A stretch of 64,000 nt of DNA, taken from positions 310,001-374,000 of the forward strand of contig JACSYO010001808.1 in assembly GCA_016806645.1 (NCBI GenBank), in the 5' to 3' direction. The first letter of the stretch is position 1, and each line of letters starts with the position of its first letter. This document shows positions 1 through 12,175 of the stretch, piece by piece. Origin of the DNA: Ophiodon elongatus. Its lineage: Eukaryota > Chordata > Actinopteri > Perciformes > Hexagrammidae. The translations under genes and the position numbers were made by a program. The notes below the pieces were generated by a model. The model searched no databases. It saw only the letters and a program-made list of their open reading frames with translations, and was not told where the DNA came from.

Positions 1-1559
1 AAAAATACATCTGTCCTCTTCTTTATTTTTTTCCCAGACAAAGAACAGGAGCAAAACACATGAAGAGTTTAGCATCTATAGCTACATTTAGCTTTGAACT
101 AATAATACTAATTGAATTTAATGATACATTGAAACCGTGTCAACCTGTAGTCATGACAGCTCTTAGAAAGTCGAATATTTGGTTATTTAGCTCAATGTCT
201 TTTTTGCCTTTTAAGTCTTTAGCTTTAAAACTGACTTTAGTCGACAGTAAATCAGAGAAACAAACATTTGCTCAACATTTTCAATATTTATAAATGAATG
301 ACTGTAATTTTGTATTTTTATTATTTTTTTATTTAAATTTTACAACAGTACAAGGACAAAGAAAGAGCTGGAAGTTTGGCATTTTAGCTCGAAATAGAGA
401 GTGCATTCAAGATTGTTTATCTTTAAAAACAAAGCTAATTTTAGCTTTGAAAAATTAAATATAGCTAAATCCTAATAGTACATGAATGTATCCACTCAGC
501 GAATTCCCGAAAGCTTTAACACATTGGATGCACTCATTTCCAGACAAAGAAAAGAGCTGAGTATTTAGCGACCTGACAGGTACAGACACTCAACCTTTCT
601 CCACGAGCAACAAACGATCCACCGATCACCAGGAAGTGCGACGCAAACTCAACACCGCAGATATGTACGACACCAAAATAAACACATAAAGCTCACGGAT
701 TGCACTCTAACAAGTTTTGTCTGTTCACTTTGGAGCCGTGCTTTGGCTGCTGTTACTGACATTCAGCTGCTCTGTTGAACCTGTCAACTTTAACTCTACT
801 TGTTCTCTCTTATGGCTGTTTGTGCCCCGCGTCCTCCTCCTCCTCCTCTGCCTCCTCCAGCTGTCTGCGTGCGGCTCTGGCTGTGGCCCCGGCGCCACTG
901 GAGGGGCCGTGTGAACCGGCCAGTCCGGTCACCTCGCATCAGTGTCGGGCAGGAATGTGCCGTGGCCCTGGCCCCGGCCGGGGACACCACTCTGGGGGTT
1001 GTGAGGGAGGGGGTCGGTGGTGGTGGTGGTGGTGGATGTCGGCTGAGCAGGTGCTCGGTTAGGGAATGGGAGGAAATAATGTTGATGTCACGTCCCCGCC
1101 ATCCATTGTGGTTGGGGGGGACATGGACACCAAGGGACACAGAGAGCCTGTGGGTGTGCCTCTCTAGAGGTCACCATGCCAGATCACAATCACACTGAGC
1201 CTTTACTTATTAAGTGGCTTTCTGTGCACCCGATGGTTTGCTCGCGCTACACGACAACCAAGCCTGTTCCCCTCGCACAAAAAGAGCCCAGTAAAGAGAC
1301 ACCAGGCAGCCACTCTGCCCTTGTTTCTCTCTGCTACTACCAGCCGCTGTGAACAAATATGGCACATGATACCAGAGGTGTAGCATTCCTTCCCCCTTCC
1401 CTTCTCCTGTCCTCGTTGAAAGAAGTCCTTTACACACCAAACAGAGCATCGCAGACTCTCTGATCAGCAATTATGCACTTTAGAGGTATTAAATACAGCT
1501 GAGGGGGGGGACAGGGGGCCTCCAGGGACCACCAGCAGTCCGTAAATACACTTCTCTCC
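1..1559. other. Gene-free; AT-rich then CT-rich sequence
   Basis: Positions 1-700 are AT-rich and carry three diverged copies of a GACAAAGAA-RGAGC word group (near 35, 351 and 541). Positions 820-1060 are low-complexity CTC/GGT sequence giving long but spurious ORFs on both strands. Confidence 0.6.
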
Positions 1560-2060
1560 GGAAAATGAAAGCAAGAGACCTGCCATTTGTAGACATTATT
1601 CATGCATTAAATGTAATGCCTGGGTAAAACAATTATGCCGCATATATTTCAGCTTTATTTACTTGCTGTGTCTTGTCTCGTCTGCGGCGCGGCGTGTGTG
1701 CACAGAGGATGACAACTCTCCCAAGTTATTTGCTGTGTGTGTGCGTGCGCCGCCCCTCGTGCTCCGTATCTATATTTATCTCCAGCGCAGGTCAGAGATC
1801 AGCCATTTCTAAGTGGTGAACTGGCACAAAAGATTATCATCAATTAATATGCCATAATAACTGGGTTCACTTTCATATTCGCTATATGCATTTGTCTTTT
1901 AAAGTGATCTGGTTTGGCAATCTAGCCGCCTCCTCTGTAATATATGCTAATGTGAGTAAAAACACTTTGGATCGTCTCTGAGGAATAAGAATCCGTGTTG
2001 GGATTCATACCGGCAGCGTGTTCCACTTTTGTTGCCGAGAAAAGTTCTCCAGCAGCCAGG
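1560..2060. promoter_or_regulatory. Candidate conserved non-coding element
   Basis: Non-coding, balanced composition, rich in homeodomain-type words (ATTCATGCATTAAATG, CATCAATTAATATGCC) and a POU-like ATGCTAAT at 1944-1951. It is the kind of sequence found in vertebrate developmental enhancers. Conservation has not been tested. Confidence 0.3.
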
Positions 2061-3679
2061 GTGTCTCACCAACTTCATATGTATTCTTTTCATATTGTTT
2101 CCCCAAAGTTGTCTTTGAGAGCGGAGCCTCCTGGTGAATAGCCAGAGAGCCCATTATTCAAACCGGGGTCCTGACACCAGTTTACAGGCTGAATTACATT
2201 AAATCGCATGTAACTCGACTTCAGATTTGAGGAGGAACTATTAATGTTCAACCCCGAACTCAGCGGAGCTAGTGTTGGCTACTCACACCGTTCATTCACT
2301 GCACCGGATGCACAGTAAAGATATCAGCTGCTTGTCCACCTATCATACTTCTCTAAGGTCTCGACACAGCTAGCCAGCTGTGGCCACCGTTGGGCCATTG
2401 CTGAACATCGTTGGCCGACCCCAGCACGTAGATCTGTCTGCACTTTATCTGGCTTGAGGTTGACTGGATGAATCGGGAGCCTTCAAGGTTCTCTACCAAT
2501 TTTGATGTCTTGGTGTTCATCACAAGTGGCAGGAATCTACGAAGACGTCGGTTCTTTATACAAGCAAGGACAGACCAAAGTTTTGGTTCTTTACAGAAAC
2601 AGAACACAAGCTGAGGCCTCTCCCCACCGCTAGTCAATACCAACTTCATAAAAATAACTGCTCTGGCATATTAAACAAACTCCTGTCCTGGATCAAGAAA
2701 CTATAACTGTTGAGCGGCGAGGCCTCTCCGAAGTGCACTCGGCAGTTAGTGCACTCCAGCTGCACGGTAGCTGAAGCACCCTGGGCGAGAGGGCTCAAAG
2801 GACGGCGCGAGTGGCGCCGTGCCTCGGCGCGAGGGGCGATGAGGAGAGGGGAAGTGACAGGAGACAGTTGCTACACACTGTGTCAGGCTGGCAGTGTCAC
2901 ACCTGGCAGCTGTCAATCACCGCACTCCCGAACACCTCGCTCCCTGATATCGCCGGAGCCGCTGCCAAACATGCCTTGAGTGGTGTCATCCATCCACACA
3001 TGAGCACTGGCTCACTCTGACTGCACTCATCTTGTCACTGCAAGTCAGAGACGGGGAGGCAAAGGGGGAGAGAGAGAGAGGGGAGAGGGAGAGGAGGCAT
3101 CCATCTATTTACATATGGAAAGGTCACAAATAGCCTGCAGGCACTGTGCTAATTAGAGAATGTGGCAAAAAAAAAAAACTCCAAAGATAAATTGAAAGAC
3201 AAAAATGGAGAGTTTTCTAAGTATGCTGGTGTAATGAAAGTGGAGGATAAGGTGAATGAAAGGAGAAAGGAAGTGGCTGAACCTTCCTAAAGAAAAGTCT
3301 TTACTGGAGGTAGAAGACCCGAACAAAAGGAGCGGTCTGAATCCGTAGCTGCTGCATTATTTGGAACCAGCCCGTTCCCTTTTGGTTGAGAATCATCGAA
3401 ACAAGTGGAATAAGTGAGCAACCTACTGCAGCCCGAGCAATGTAGCTTTAGCTCGGTGGTTAGCACAGGTCTCCAGCAGCAGACATTGACCATATGATGG
3501 TGTTCAGATGACCGGGCGTGTGTGATCTCCCATAGCCAGATAAGCGAATCAACCTTTATAATTAATTGTGACAAGCTGACAGGGAAAATGAGTGTAAAAT
3601 TTTATACTTACATGAATTTTTGTGTCAGATCGCCGTCTGTGCACTTGTTTTTCTGCCTGGCCATAGCCGAGGGCACCTT
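2061..3679. other. Gene-free; possible old repeat at 2330-2770
   Basis: GAGGCCTCTCC occurs at about 2613 and 2719, and 2440-2640 has the look of an old dispersed element. I cannot name a family. A short GA-rich tract lies at 3065-3095. No gene seen. Confidence 0.4.
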
Positions 3680-4000
3680 TCTCCGCGGGCGCTTCACGGA
3701 CTTTGTTTCCAGGCCTTCAGACACATCGCCCTTCGCCCTAGTGAATTTGCTGATTAATTTTGGATGCTCCCCTTAATTAACACCCCAAAGGAAAGTGTAG
3801 ATTTCCAAGCCCGCCTTTTGCTGCAGAACAAACAAAATGAGAGAGTCTGAAGAAGGATGACCTCAGGGAGACAGACGTGCTGATGTCCAAAATGACATTA
3901 CAGGAGCAATGTGAAGGCCCCGTGATGCCGGGCCTAGACCTGGACATGGGCGATGCCTCAGGAGCTCCCAGGCCTTTTAATCAGTGGCTGGAAACGAGCT
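3680..4000. promoter_or_regulatory. Candidate conserved non-coding element
   Basis: TGCTGATTAATTTTGG and CCCTTAATTAACACC lie close together in otherwise balanced, ORF-poor sequence. Assignment rests on texture only. Confidence 0.3.
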
Positions 4001-5754
4001 CCCTATTAGTCTCATTTCATTTGCTTTAGCGTCGGTAGAGAAGCAGGCCTTGCATGATGCCACCCGACGCTTGAAACATGCTGTTCTAGTGCCAGTGCTG
4101 GTGCCGCCTCCGGCCCACCGTCATTAATTGCTGCCACTCTCTTACTTCCAGTGAAATTGGCAGATGACGGACAGGGGGCGAAATAAAAATTTGATTTCTT
4201 TCTCTTTTTTTCCCCCCTCTTCCCAACATCAGAGTGGATTTCACTAATTGGGTTGAATGGCGCCCATCTCGTCTTGTGACAGCCACACAGGATGCATGAG
4301 AAGCTGCGGGCAGCTTGGAGAGCTCTCACCCTGCCATGCCAGCTCAGAAGACATGCCGGCAGGAGGGGGGCGAAGTTGCAAAAGACACGGCGAGACAAAA
4401 GAGCACAGCTAGAGATCGCACGCTCACTTTTCGGGGACCTTGAACAAACAAACTGGCACTTTGTCTCGCTGAGGGCAAGAGGATACGCACATCAGCGCTC
4501 AACCAGAAGGTAGCAAATCAGCTCACGAAAACACTAGGGGTGAAGTCCTCAGCGACTTTCTCTGCCTCCTTGGCCTGTGCATTGTCAGTGCATCACTTTC
4601 AATGGGTAATAAAAAGGTCGGACTACAGAAATAGTAACGTAGACGATTAGCAACGTGGAAAGGAAACCACAAATTGACCCTCCCAGAGCATTGTTGGTGT
4701 GCAAAAAGTCACATTTAAAAGTGAAAATCTGTCATTATTTTCTCACTATTTTGACCCTTTGGAGTTTTAATACGTCGTGACTTCTGAGTTCCCTGATTCT
4801 TGTGGCTTTTTACAGGAAAAATGCACATTTTTATGCAAATTTCTCTGCTGTCCAATGAAAAGACCATACAGCACTGAGCTCACACAAACGGCAGCAGGAA
4901 CTTCCTCTCAAAATGTATAAAATGTGAATTAAATACTTATTACTTACATTACTGCAGACCAATACAGTGTCCAATTAGGGCCATTAAAGCACATCCGATC
5001 CGCCAGCCTCCAATAAAACAGACATGGATGTTTGAGCAGGTCGTCTCAGCTCCACGATGGACAATTGTCCACTTTGTGTTCGCAGAGATTCGGGGAGGGG
5101 AAGGGGGAAACAGCAGAATTCCCATTACAAAAGGACAAGAAGTGCAGGTGTAATTGGGATATTTGGGAGTGTCCAGTTTCAGGGCACATTGGAGCTGCGG
5201 TGAAATGAAGCCTGTAAGACTAGAGCGTCTGACTGGCAGGAGAGGCTGCCCTCTCGCTCGCCCTCTGCTCTCGTTCTCTTCACTTTGTCCCTCATACCCT
5301 CCTCTCACCTCTGTCCTTTGCTTATTTGCTCTACTTTCCACCTTTTCTTTTGCTTTCTTTGGCATGTCTTTTTCATCATTTCTGCATGACACCACAAGGT
5401 TCAGCAATGATAGCGTAGCAATGATACCCACCGATGATAGCAGCTTGATCGGACAGGTATATGTAACAAATGAGATCAATTAACGTGTCTAAGAGGGGCA
5501 CCTGACCGAGAGTCCGGTTGCACTAAACGATCTCCTCCTCTTTTGTTTCCCTCAGCGGGATTCCATTTGCAACCTCATCACTTTCCCGGCCCGAACAAAG
5601 GGGACGATTGTTCCACCCAACCCTTAATGGAGAAGGCCCAAGAAAGCCTGGCCTCTTACCCTGGCAAGCCCAAGTATCTTTACTATCAGGACTCCGGCTC
5701 AGGACAGGGGGCAACCTCAGCGAAATGAATCCCCCGCTCCCTGTTACCCTCCCG

Positions 5755-5757
<3 letters not shown>
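4001..5757. other. Gene-free interval
   Basis: There is no recognisable exon. A perfect POU octamer ATGCAAAT lies at 4833-4840. The ORFs at 4012-4513 and 4949-5483 run on both strands and match nothing I know. Confidence 0.5.

Positions 5758-5822
<65 letters not shown>
5758..5822. repeat. Uninterrupted run of 65 C
   Basis: Every base from 5758 to 5822 is C. The G-rich strand can form G-quadruplexes and the C strand i-motifs. The true length is uncertain because homopolymers of this size are hard to sequence. Confidence 0.9.
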
Positions 5823-5824
<2 letters not shown>

Positions 5825-7210
5825 AACTTCACAGGACATCAACGAGCTCGATTTGTAGCAAATTTGTTTCTCCAGCTCCCTTTAATTGAATGACTTTGGC
5901 ACTAACAAGGAGCTGATTGAGCTCAATAATGGCAGCGTTGAAGGCAGAAATGCCCGAGCGAGGCCCGGGGCTGCGTCTCCGTCTCTCTCTCTCTCTCTGT
6001 AAGACAACACACATCTTTAAAGAGGAGACATGGACTAAAGCTGGGTTTCCCTCAGAGAAATAGATGTCCTCTCAGGTATATCATAAGCGTCTATGACTGC
6101 TGGAAAATAGATGTCAAATGAATCAATCTTCCAAAAGACGTGGTACTTTCCCAGCCGTCATCTGTTTACACCTTTCTGTCTCATCGGGTTTTACCTTCAC
6201 TCTCAGACGCAGCTTTGTCCTGTATTCAACATCCTTTTTTGAGACCTAGCAGCTGACAAATTGACAGTCACTTTTCGCAAATTTCATCTCGCCTAATATC
6301 ACAACCGGCGTGATGGAGAGATGGGATAACTAAGTGAAGGTCTGCCGAGAGAAATCACCAGAGGAGACGCAGAAATAGGGGCAATTATCATGAGTTAGAG
6401 AGATCGGGGAGCCGGTGATGGCGCCCATCGAACCCCTGAGCGTTCGTTTAAATCTGCTTGATGAATGTGATGTGTGCTCCTCATATCCCCCCCCCCCCAC
6501 CCCCCATCCCCCCTCCTTCAGTCTGTCCACGGCAGTTAGACGGGATTGTTTACTATAACCTTGTAATCAACCTGGCTTGGTTGACAGCTCACCATTACCC
6601 CTGATAACAGGTCTGCTGCAATTTGGACCCCAAAGAAAATATATATATTTAAAAAAAATAATAAAAATAAAAAAAACAGACACACACATAAACTGTTCAG
6701 GGCACTTTCTGATTCCTTTATTGATAGAGCGCCGGCCCTGTTATCTTTGTGCGTAATTTGTTTTCAAGAACTGTGATTTACATTTCAGTGAGATTACACC
6801 TTTTAATGCTACACGCGGGCGAGAAGTGGGCAGCCGTTGAATACTCCACATCTCCACCACAGGAGGAGGAGGAGGGATGAGGGAGGTGGTGTGTATGTGT
6901 GTGGAGAGTGGGGGGGGTTCAAACGATGCATTTCCAAGTCCTCAAGTGGAGAGGATTACAATTACAATTAAAAATCAAAAGGCCTGTGTGTCCATCAAAC
7001 GACTGCCCATAACCCTTTGTGTACCTACTGCCAAATAATTGTGGCTAGTGGAGGGGTTGGCAGATGCAAAACGCTTTCCAGCTTAATTGTGCCGTATTAC
7101 CGCAGCTTGTTCATCGGGATATTATGCAATAAGTGTTATTTCAGGCAAGAATGCAGGTTCTAAATGGCATGCTAATGTGAGTCTCTTGGCAGCACGTTAA
7201 AGAAAATCCA
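5823..7210. promoter_or_regulatory. Cluster of candidate conserved non-coding blocks
   Basis: Blocks at about 5840-5940, 6530-6620, 6710-6820 and 6950-7200 have enhancer-like texture (CTTTAATTGAATGAC, ACAATTACAATTAAAAATC, CCAAATAATTGTGG). A second ATGCTAATGTGAGT is at 7169-7182. A C-rich tract lies at 6487-6515. Confidence 0.3.
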
Positions 7211-8099
7211 CGCATCACCATTAAAACAACAGCAGGGGCCAATGGCAAAGTTCAATCATCTTGTTTTGGATATCGCCTTGATGTAGTACAACAAGTTCAG
7301 CTCGCCTCCAGCTGCCACAGAGAGACTTCACACAGGTAGGGAGCCATTTCAAAAAGAAAAAAAACGCTGATGCAGCAACATTTATTTGGATTACGTCAAT
7401 TATGAAAAATTCGAGCAAACATTTCTCCTCAGAAGACGAAGAAGTGAAACAGAAATACTGATGTTGTGATCTGGTTGATGTTTTGTATAATTTGTTCAAA
7501 TAATTCGGAGGTCAGTAAAAAGGTGAATTGACTAAACCCAACACGCTTTACAAGCCCGCTCACTCTCTGACCTGGATGCTTATCATCCAAATTTGTCATT
7601 AACGGTGCACTAAATCGCGGGTGACTGCTGGAACTTGAAAATAGTTATGAAATATAGGTGTTTTAATTTCCACTGGTGCAGTTGCTTCTGTACTTCCACC
7701 GACACGCTGCACAGCGCCAACACAACACCCCCGAACACGCATCTTAATCATGTGCATTATTTCAGTAATTCAGATCACAACATTTTACATAATTCTTTGT
7801 TTATTCATTTTCTCAGACAGTCAGTGAAATTATGTAAAACACGCTCTCAATGGCACTCGGTGTGTGTAATAGAATGCAGATTTTCATGTTATTCTAACAC
7901 GTTTTGCTTACTTGGAGGCAAAGTGTCCCATTTAAATGAGAATTACACTTAAATGTCACATGGGTTTATCTAAATTTATAAACAGTGCATTTATTATATT
8001 CAATTTGGTGAATCCTAAACATGGATTGCGGGAGCTAGGATGAGAGACGTGCTCCGAGGGTTATGACTTACTAATGCCTATTTAAATTGTAAACGCTTC
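7211..8099. other. Gene-free interval
   Basis: AT-rich sequence with no recognisable exon, repeat family or RNA gene. Confidence 0.5.
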
Positions 8100-8420
8100 C
8101 TTCCTCTGTTTTATTTACCCACCATTCTCTCCCCCAAGATGACATGGCACCTGAAGAATTGCTCTTTGAATTTTCCCAGCGAGACCGCCATTGAGACGGA
8201 GAGAAACATCATTTGCTTTTGTTGAATTAATTCACTCATTAGCTGGCAGTTTGAAACCTGCAGCTCCTTGAAAAGGCCAAGATAATACCATTTCTGCCAT
8301 TCATAGTGGCCCAGTGTCTCCTGATAGCCGGCAATCTATCGCCTAATAATTTTCTGGCCAAATTATAATACAGGAATCCTCATTCAGCGAGGTAAAAAGG
8401 TGTGAATGCAATAGTGAATG
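8100..8420. promoter_or_regulatory. Candidate conserved non-coding element
   Basis: TTGAATTAATTCACTCATTA and CGCCTAATAATTTTCTGG lie in a 320-base stretch of balanced composition without a matching ORF. This is one of the strongest enhancer-like blocks by eye. Confidence 0.35.
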
Positions 8421-11400
8421 GAGAGGGAAAGAGCCCCTCAAATGTCTTTTTCAGAATGGCAGCAAAACAAGGAGATTGTAGGGGAGAGGGAAACTCGTTT
8501 ACCTCATCAGTGGCCTTTGTGCGCCTTGAGTCAGCTTTCTGAGGGGAAGATGTTTGAACTCAATCATCTCTGGCTGCCTGTGCAGAGACACAAAATAGTC
8601 CCTCCTCATTCAATGCAAGTGGGAACATTATTAAAATATACATTTCTGTATTGAAAGTGTTGGGGGGAAAAAATTGTTTAATTTCTTATCAGATTAAATA
8701 AAATGTGCTTTTTAAATGTATTTATTTTCATGAATGAGCTCTTAAGATAAATGTAGTTTTTTGACTGCATGCACAAGCGAATAACATTTCCTGTCCCGTG
8801 CTTCAACGCTCGCTGCGCCTGCCTTCTATTTCATACACACACTGAGGATTGTTTCCATATGGGACAGCAATATAATAGCAATAGGGCACATTAGATCTCT
8901 TCCATACAGATGTTCACCTCAATTTCTGCAGCAGTTTGGTCCATCTGTGTTAACAGTGAGCTGCTTAGCACACGCCTGTGTGAAGGGAGGCATATCAAGC
9001 ATATGGACATTTTACAAAAGGTTACCCTGCATAAATTAGGTTGAATGGCAATCTGTTGAGGAGAGGTGGCTTACTGTGAGCACTAGGTGGTTCGCAGCAA
9101 ATATGGATAATAAAGGCATCTGGTTTTATAGCCATTTATTTAAGTGGCAATACAAAATGACAAAAAAAAACCTTCCAAAATTTAGAAACTGACTTTTCAG
9201 CTAAATTATACCTTAAATTATTAATCTGGGAATGTTGCAATAACAACAGTTCGTATAAAGCGCTCAATATTTTAATGTTAAATGTTTAAAAAGGCTAAAA
9301 ACATATATTTCGAATATCAGCTTTTTATATATTTAGAAAAATCGCTGAAGAATTGTAGGATGATCACCCAAAAAGTCAAATCAATCTAATTCAAGTATGA
9401 AAAACAGCAACATTTAGTTATAACTGAAAAAAAATTATATTCTTGTGCTTCTTTTTTTCCCTTTTCAAACAAAAGTGTGAAATCCTGGTATTTAATAAGT
9501 TCCCATTATTATTTTGCTTCTACAACTTTCTGGTATTTCATTAGCGTATAAATGCACAGCAGGCCGAGCTTTAGATTTTTATCACATCTTAGAGTGACAT
9601 CTAGTGGCCGTTTGTCTCATGACACCACAACCCCACATGTAGTCCAAGGTTCACAGCAGCTCTGTTCAAGGTGTACATTTACTAACTAACGCAACTAACG
9701 CCCAGTTTTCGGCCGTTTTCTGCATTATTATTTGTGTTTCTTGAATAAAGTATTCAAAATGATGTTCCCCCTGAGAAACTCCTCCCTCTGAGGGCTCAGG
9801 AACATGGTAATGCAATTTAAGATTTAACCTGCAACCATTTCCTATATGCTTTGGAACAATTGGTGACATTTTGTATCGTTGTATTTTACTCTCTGTATAT
9901 CTCAGCACGTGTTCTCCTTCAAACAGCTGCAGGGTTTCCTTGCGCAGGAAAACACAACTTCAAGGTTTTGAACCTGACACATGTGCCATCCATCTGTTTC
10001 TTACCCTTCGTATTCCCATTGCACTTTCTAATCAAACCGAAATACACTTTAAAATGATCTAAAGGCAACTGAGCACCAATGCTAACCGCCCTTTCATACA
10101 TCCACCAACGCCTCTAATGCATTCAGCCTAATCTGCCTATGTTTGCTCTCATGTGCGAGTTACCTTCATCATTGCGTGGGTGGTTAAGATTGATTAACAA
10201 TAACAGCAGCTGACTAGGCAGGAATAATTCACCAAAAACAAAGAACGAGACACAGGAGGAGGAGGAGGAACGCCGCTGTCCATGTCGGGGCTAATTGAAG
10301 CTTTGTAACGCAGATCGGGGCGTGGGGGGCGGCGGGGAGGGGGTTCAAAGGCGGACGGCCGTCCAGCGACAACACACAGTTTTGTTTCATTTGCCTCGGC
10401 ACCTTTGATGTGTGCTACTTCTCCTGCTTTGATACAAGAGGTCACTGCTCCTGGTCGAGAGGGCTTACCGGACACGGCGGGCCTCATGGGAAAAGGAGCG
10501 GTTCAGGAGTCACACAACAGGAAGTGGCAGCGATTCATATTCATGCAAAGATCACACAACATGTACAGTAGCTGTCGAGAGAATAGAACGCTCTCGGGGT
10601 GATTTAACCCCCCGTTCTGGCCACAATGACGGAGGTCTATGACGACACGCAGCTCTCCAAAAAAAAGAAAGTAGAGTCTCAATAACTTTTCCCTAACTCT
10701 TGCATTGAACATGAAGCTTTTCCTGGCTTTACAGTAGCCTTTCCATCCAAACCCCCGTTCTATGTATGTAACCCTTTCCTCAAGCAGGTGATCTGTATTG
10801 ACCTGAGTTGAGTGATGCCCACAACCTACTGAAGGAAAGAGATAAAGACGCAGGGAGATGGATGTTTGCTGGTGTCACCATTCCTTCTTGTCTCTGGCAG
10901 AACGCTCCCTTTAGCTTTGTAGCAGAAGGGTAACGGCCCTTAACTCACCCTTCCAACATCTTTTCATGGCCGGCCCTTTTGTTCTCCGACATGAAAGGAG
11001 GAGGCTCTACATGGTGAGGCGGTGAGACACTTTGAATAACAAGCTGATCAATAAAGACCATCTAGCACGGAGGTAATGTTGGGTGATTCAGAGTGCGGGT
11101 CGTTGAAGTGTCATCGATAGTGCTCATAGTGAGAAAGGGTTCACGCTGTAGGTCATCCTCCACTACGGATCATGTGACCGCGTAAGAGTGAAGGTGAGGC
11201 ATGTCAGGTCGCCGGTACAAATGTTTTCTTTGATGGGGTTCAAACCTCGGTGGGAACTTCAACGCGAGCAGATCGTTTTGGAAGTGAAAGGTTGACGGTT
11301 TAAATCTTGAAAGTGGGATGAATTTGGTGGGAAATGTGAATATTAGAGCCTTCAAGGAGTTGCAAAAGCTCTCTTGTTCCTTTGAAGTTGCAGATGACTA

Positions 11401-12039
11401 CATGGTACCGGGCAACATATCATCTTATTTTGGAGGGTTAATATAACAACCCAGTCGCCAGAAGTTTGTTTCTGCAAATCACGGGATACATGGAATGTCT
11501 ACATCTCTGATCTATGAATACTTTTCATATCAGCCTTGTGTCGTGCTTGCAGAAAGCACAATGACATGATGTTAATGTTGGTTAAGTTCAGGCAACAAAA
11601 CTACTTTGTTTGAGGTTCGGAAGAAAAAAAAACATGGATTTTGTTAAAATAATAACGTAACAACCATAAATACTGTAAATAAATAACGACGGCCCTGAGC
11701 GGACTTTCTTACATAATGTTACATAACCACCATAAAGTCAACGTGGCTTTGTGTTCCTCTTTGTGCCAACATTTTCCTTTGGGGACTGGACTATAAAATA
11801 AATAATAATAAATATATTAGATGATGTCAGAAATGGGGTAAGTGTAGTTCTATTTTTAGGAGAGTTTATCATTTCTTCTCAAACAGAATATTAGTGATGT
11901 GTTTTTAGATGTGTAATGTATTGTTAGGCAACTTTATATTATTCACAGGTTGAGATGTGTCTGTGACGTTTAGTAATTAATAACTAATTAATGTTTAAAT
12001 TTTAGAGTCACTTTTTTACAGATTCATTCTTTGCTCATT
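8421..12039. other. Gene-free; candidate non-coding block at 8850-9140
   Basis: 8850-9140 resembles a conserved non-coding element (CATATGGGACAGCAATATAA, CTGCATAAATTAGGTTG). 9140-12039 is mostly AT-rich, with a GC-rich patch at 10250-10370. No gene seen. Confidence 0.35.
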
Positions 12040-12175
12040 TTGCACCTTTATTAGAAAGATGCCAGCTTAGGAAAACAAGGGGGAGAGAGGGAGAGAGAGA
12101 GAGAGAGAGATATGACAACAAAGGTCCCAAGGCTGGAATTGAACCTGTGACCCCACCGCTGGAGTGTCACTTTTA
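12040..12175. repeat. Fragment of a teleost dispersed repeat with tRNA-like box
   Basis: A TTTATTAGAAAGATGCCAGC word, a GA-rich tract (12080-12110), ATGACAACAAAGG and GGAATTGAACCTGTGACC occur in the order seen in a common teleost repeat ending in a tRNA-like GAACC box. The copy is truncated. Confidence 0.45.

Noticed and set aside
796..1198. Long ORFs on both strands
   Set aside because: Low-complexity CTC/GGT sequence; polyGly and polyPro translations on opposite strands.
5608..5889. Plus-strand polyproline ORF
   Set aside because: Translation of the 65-C run; not a gene.
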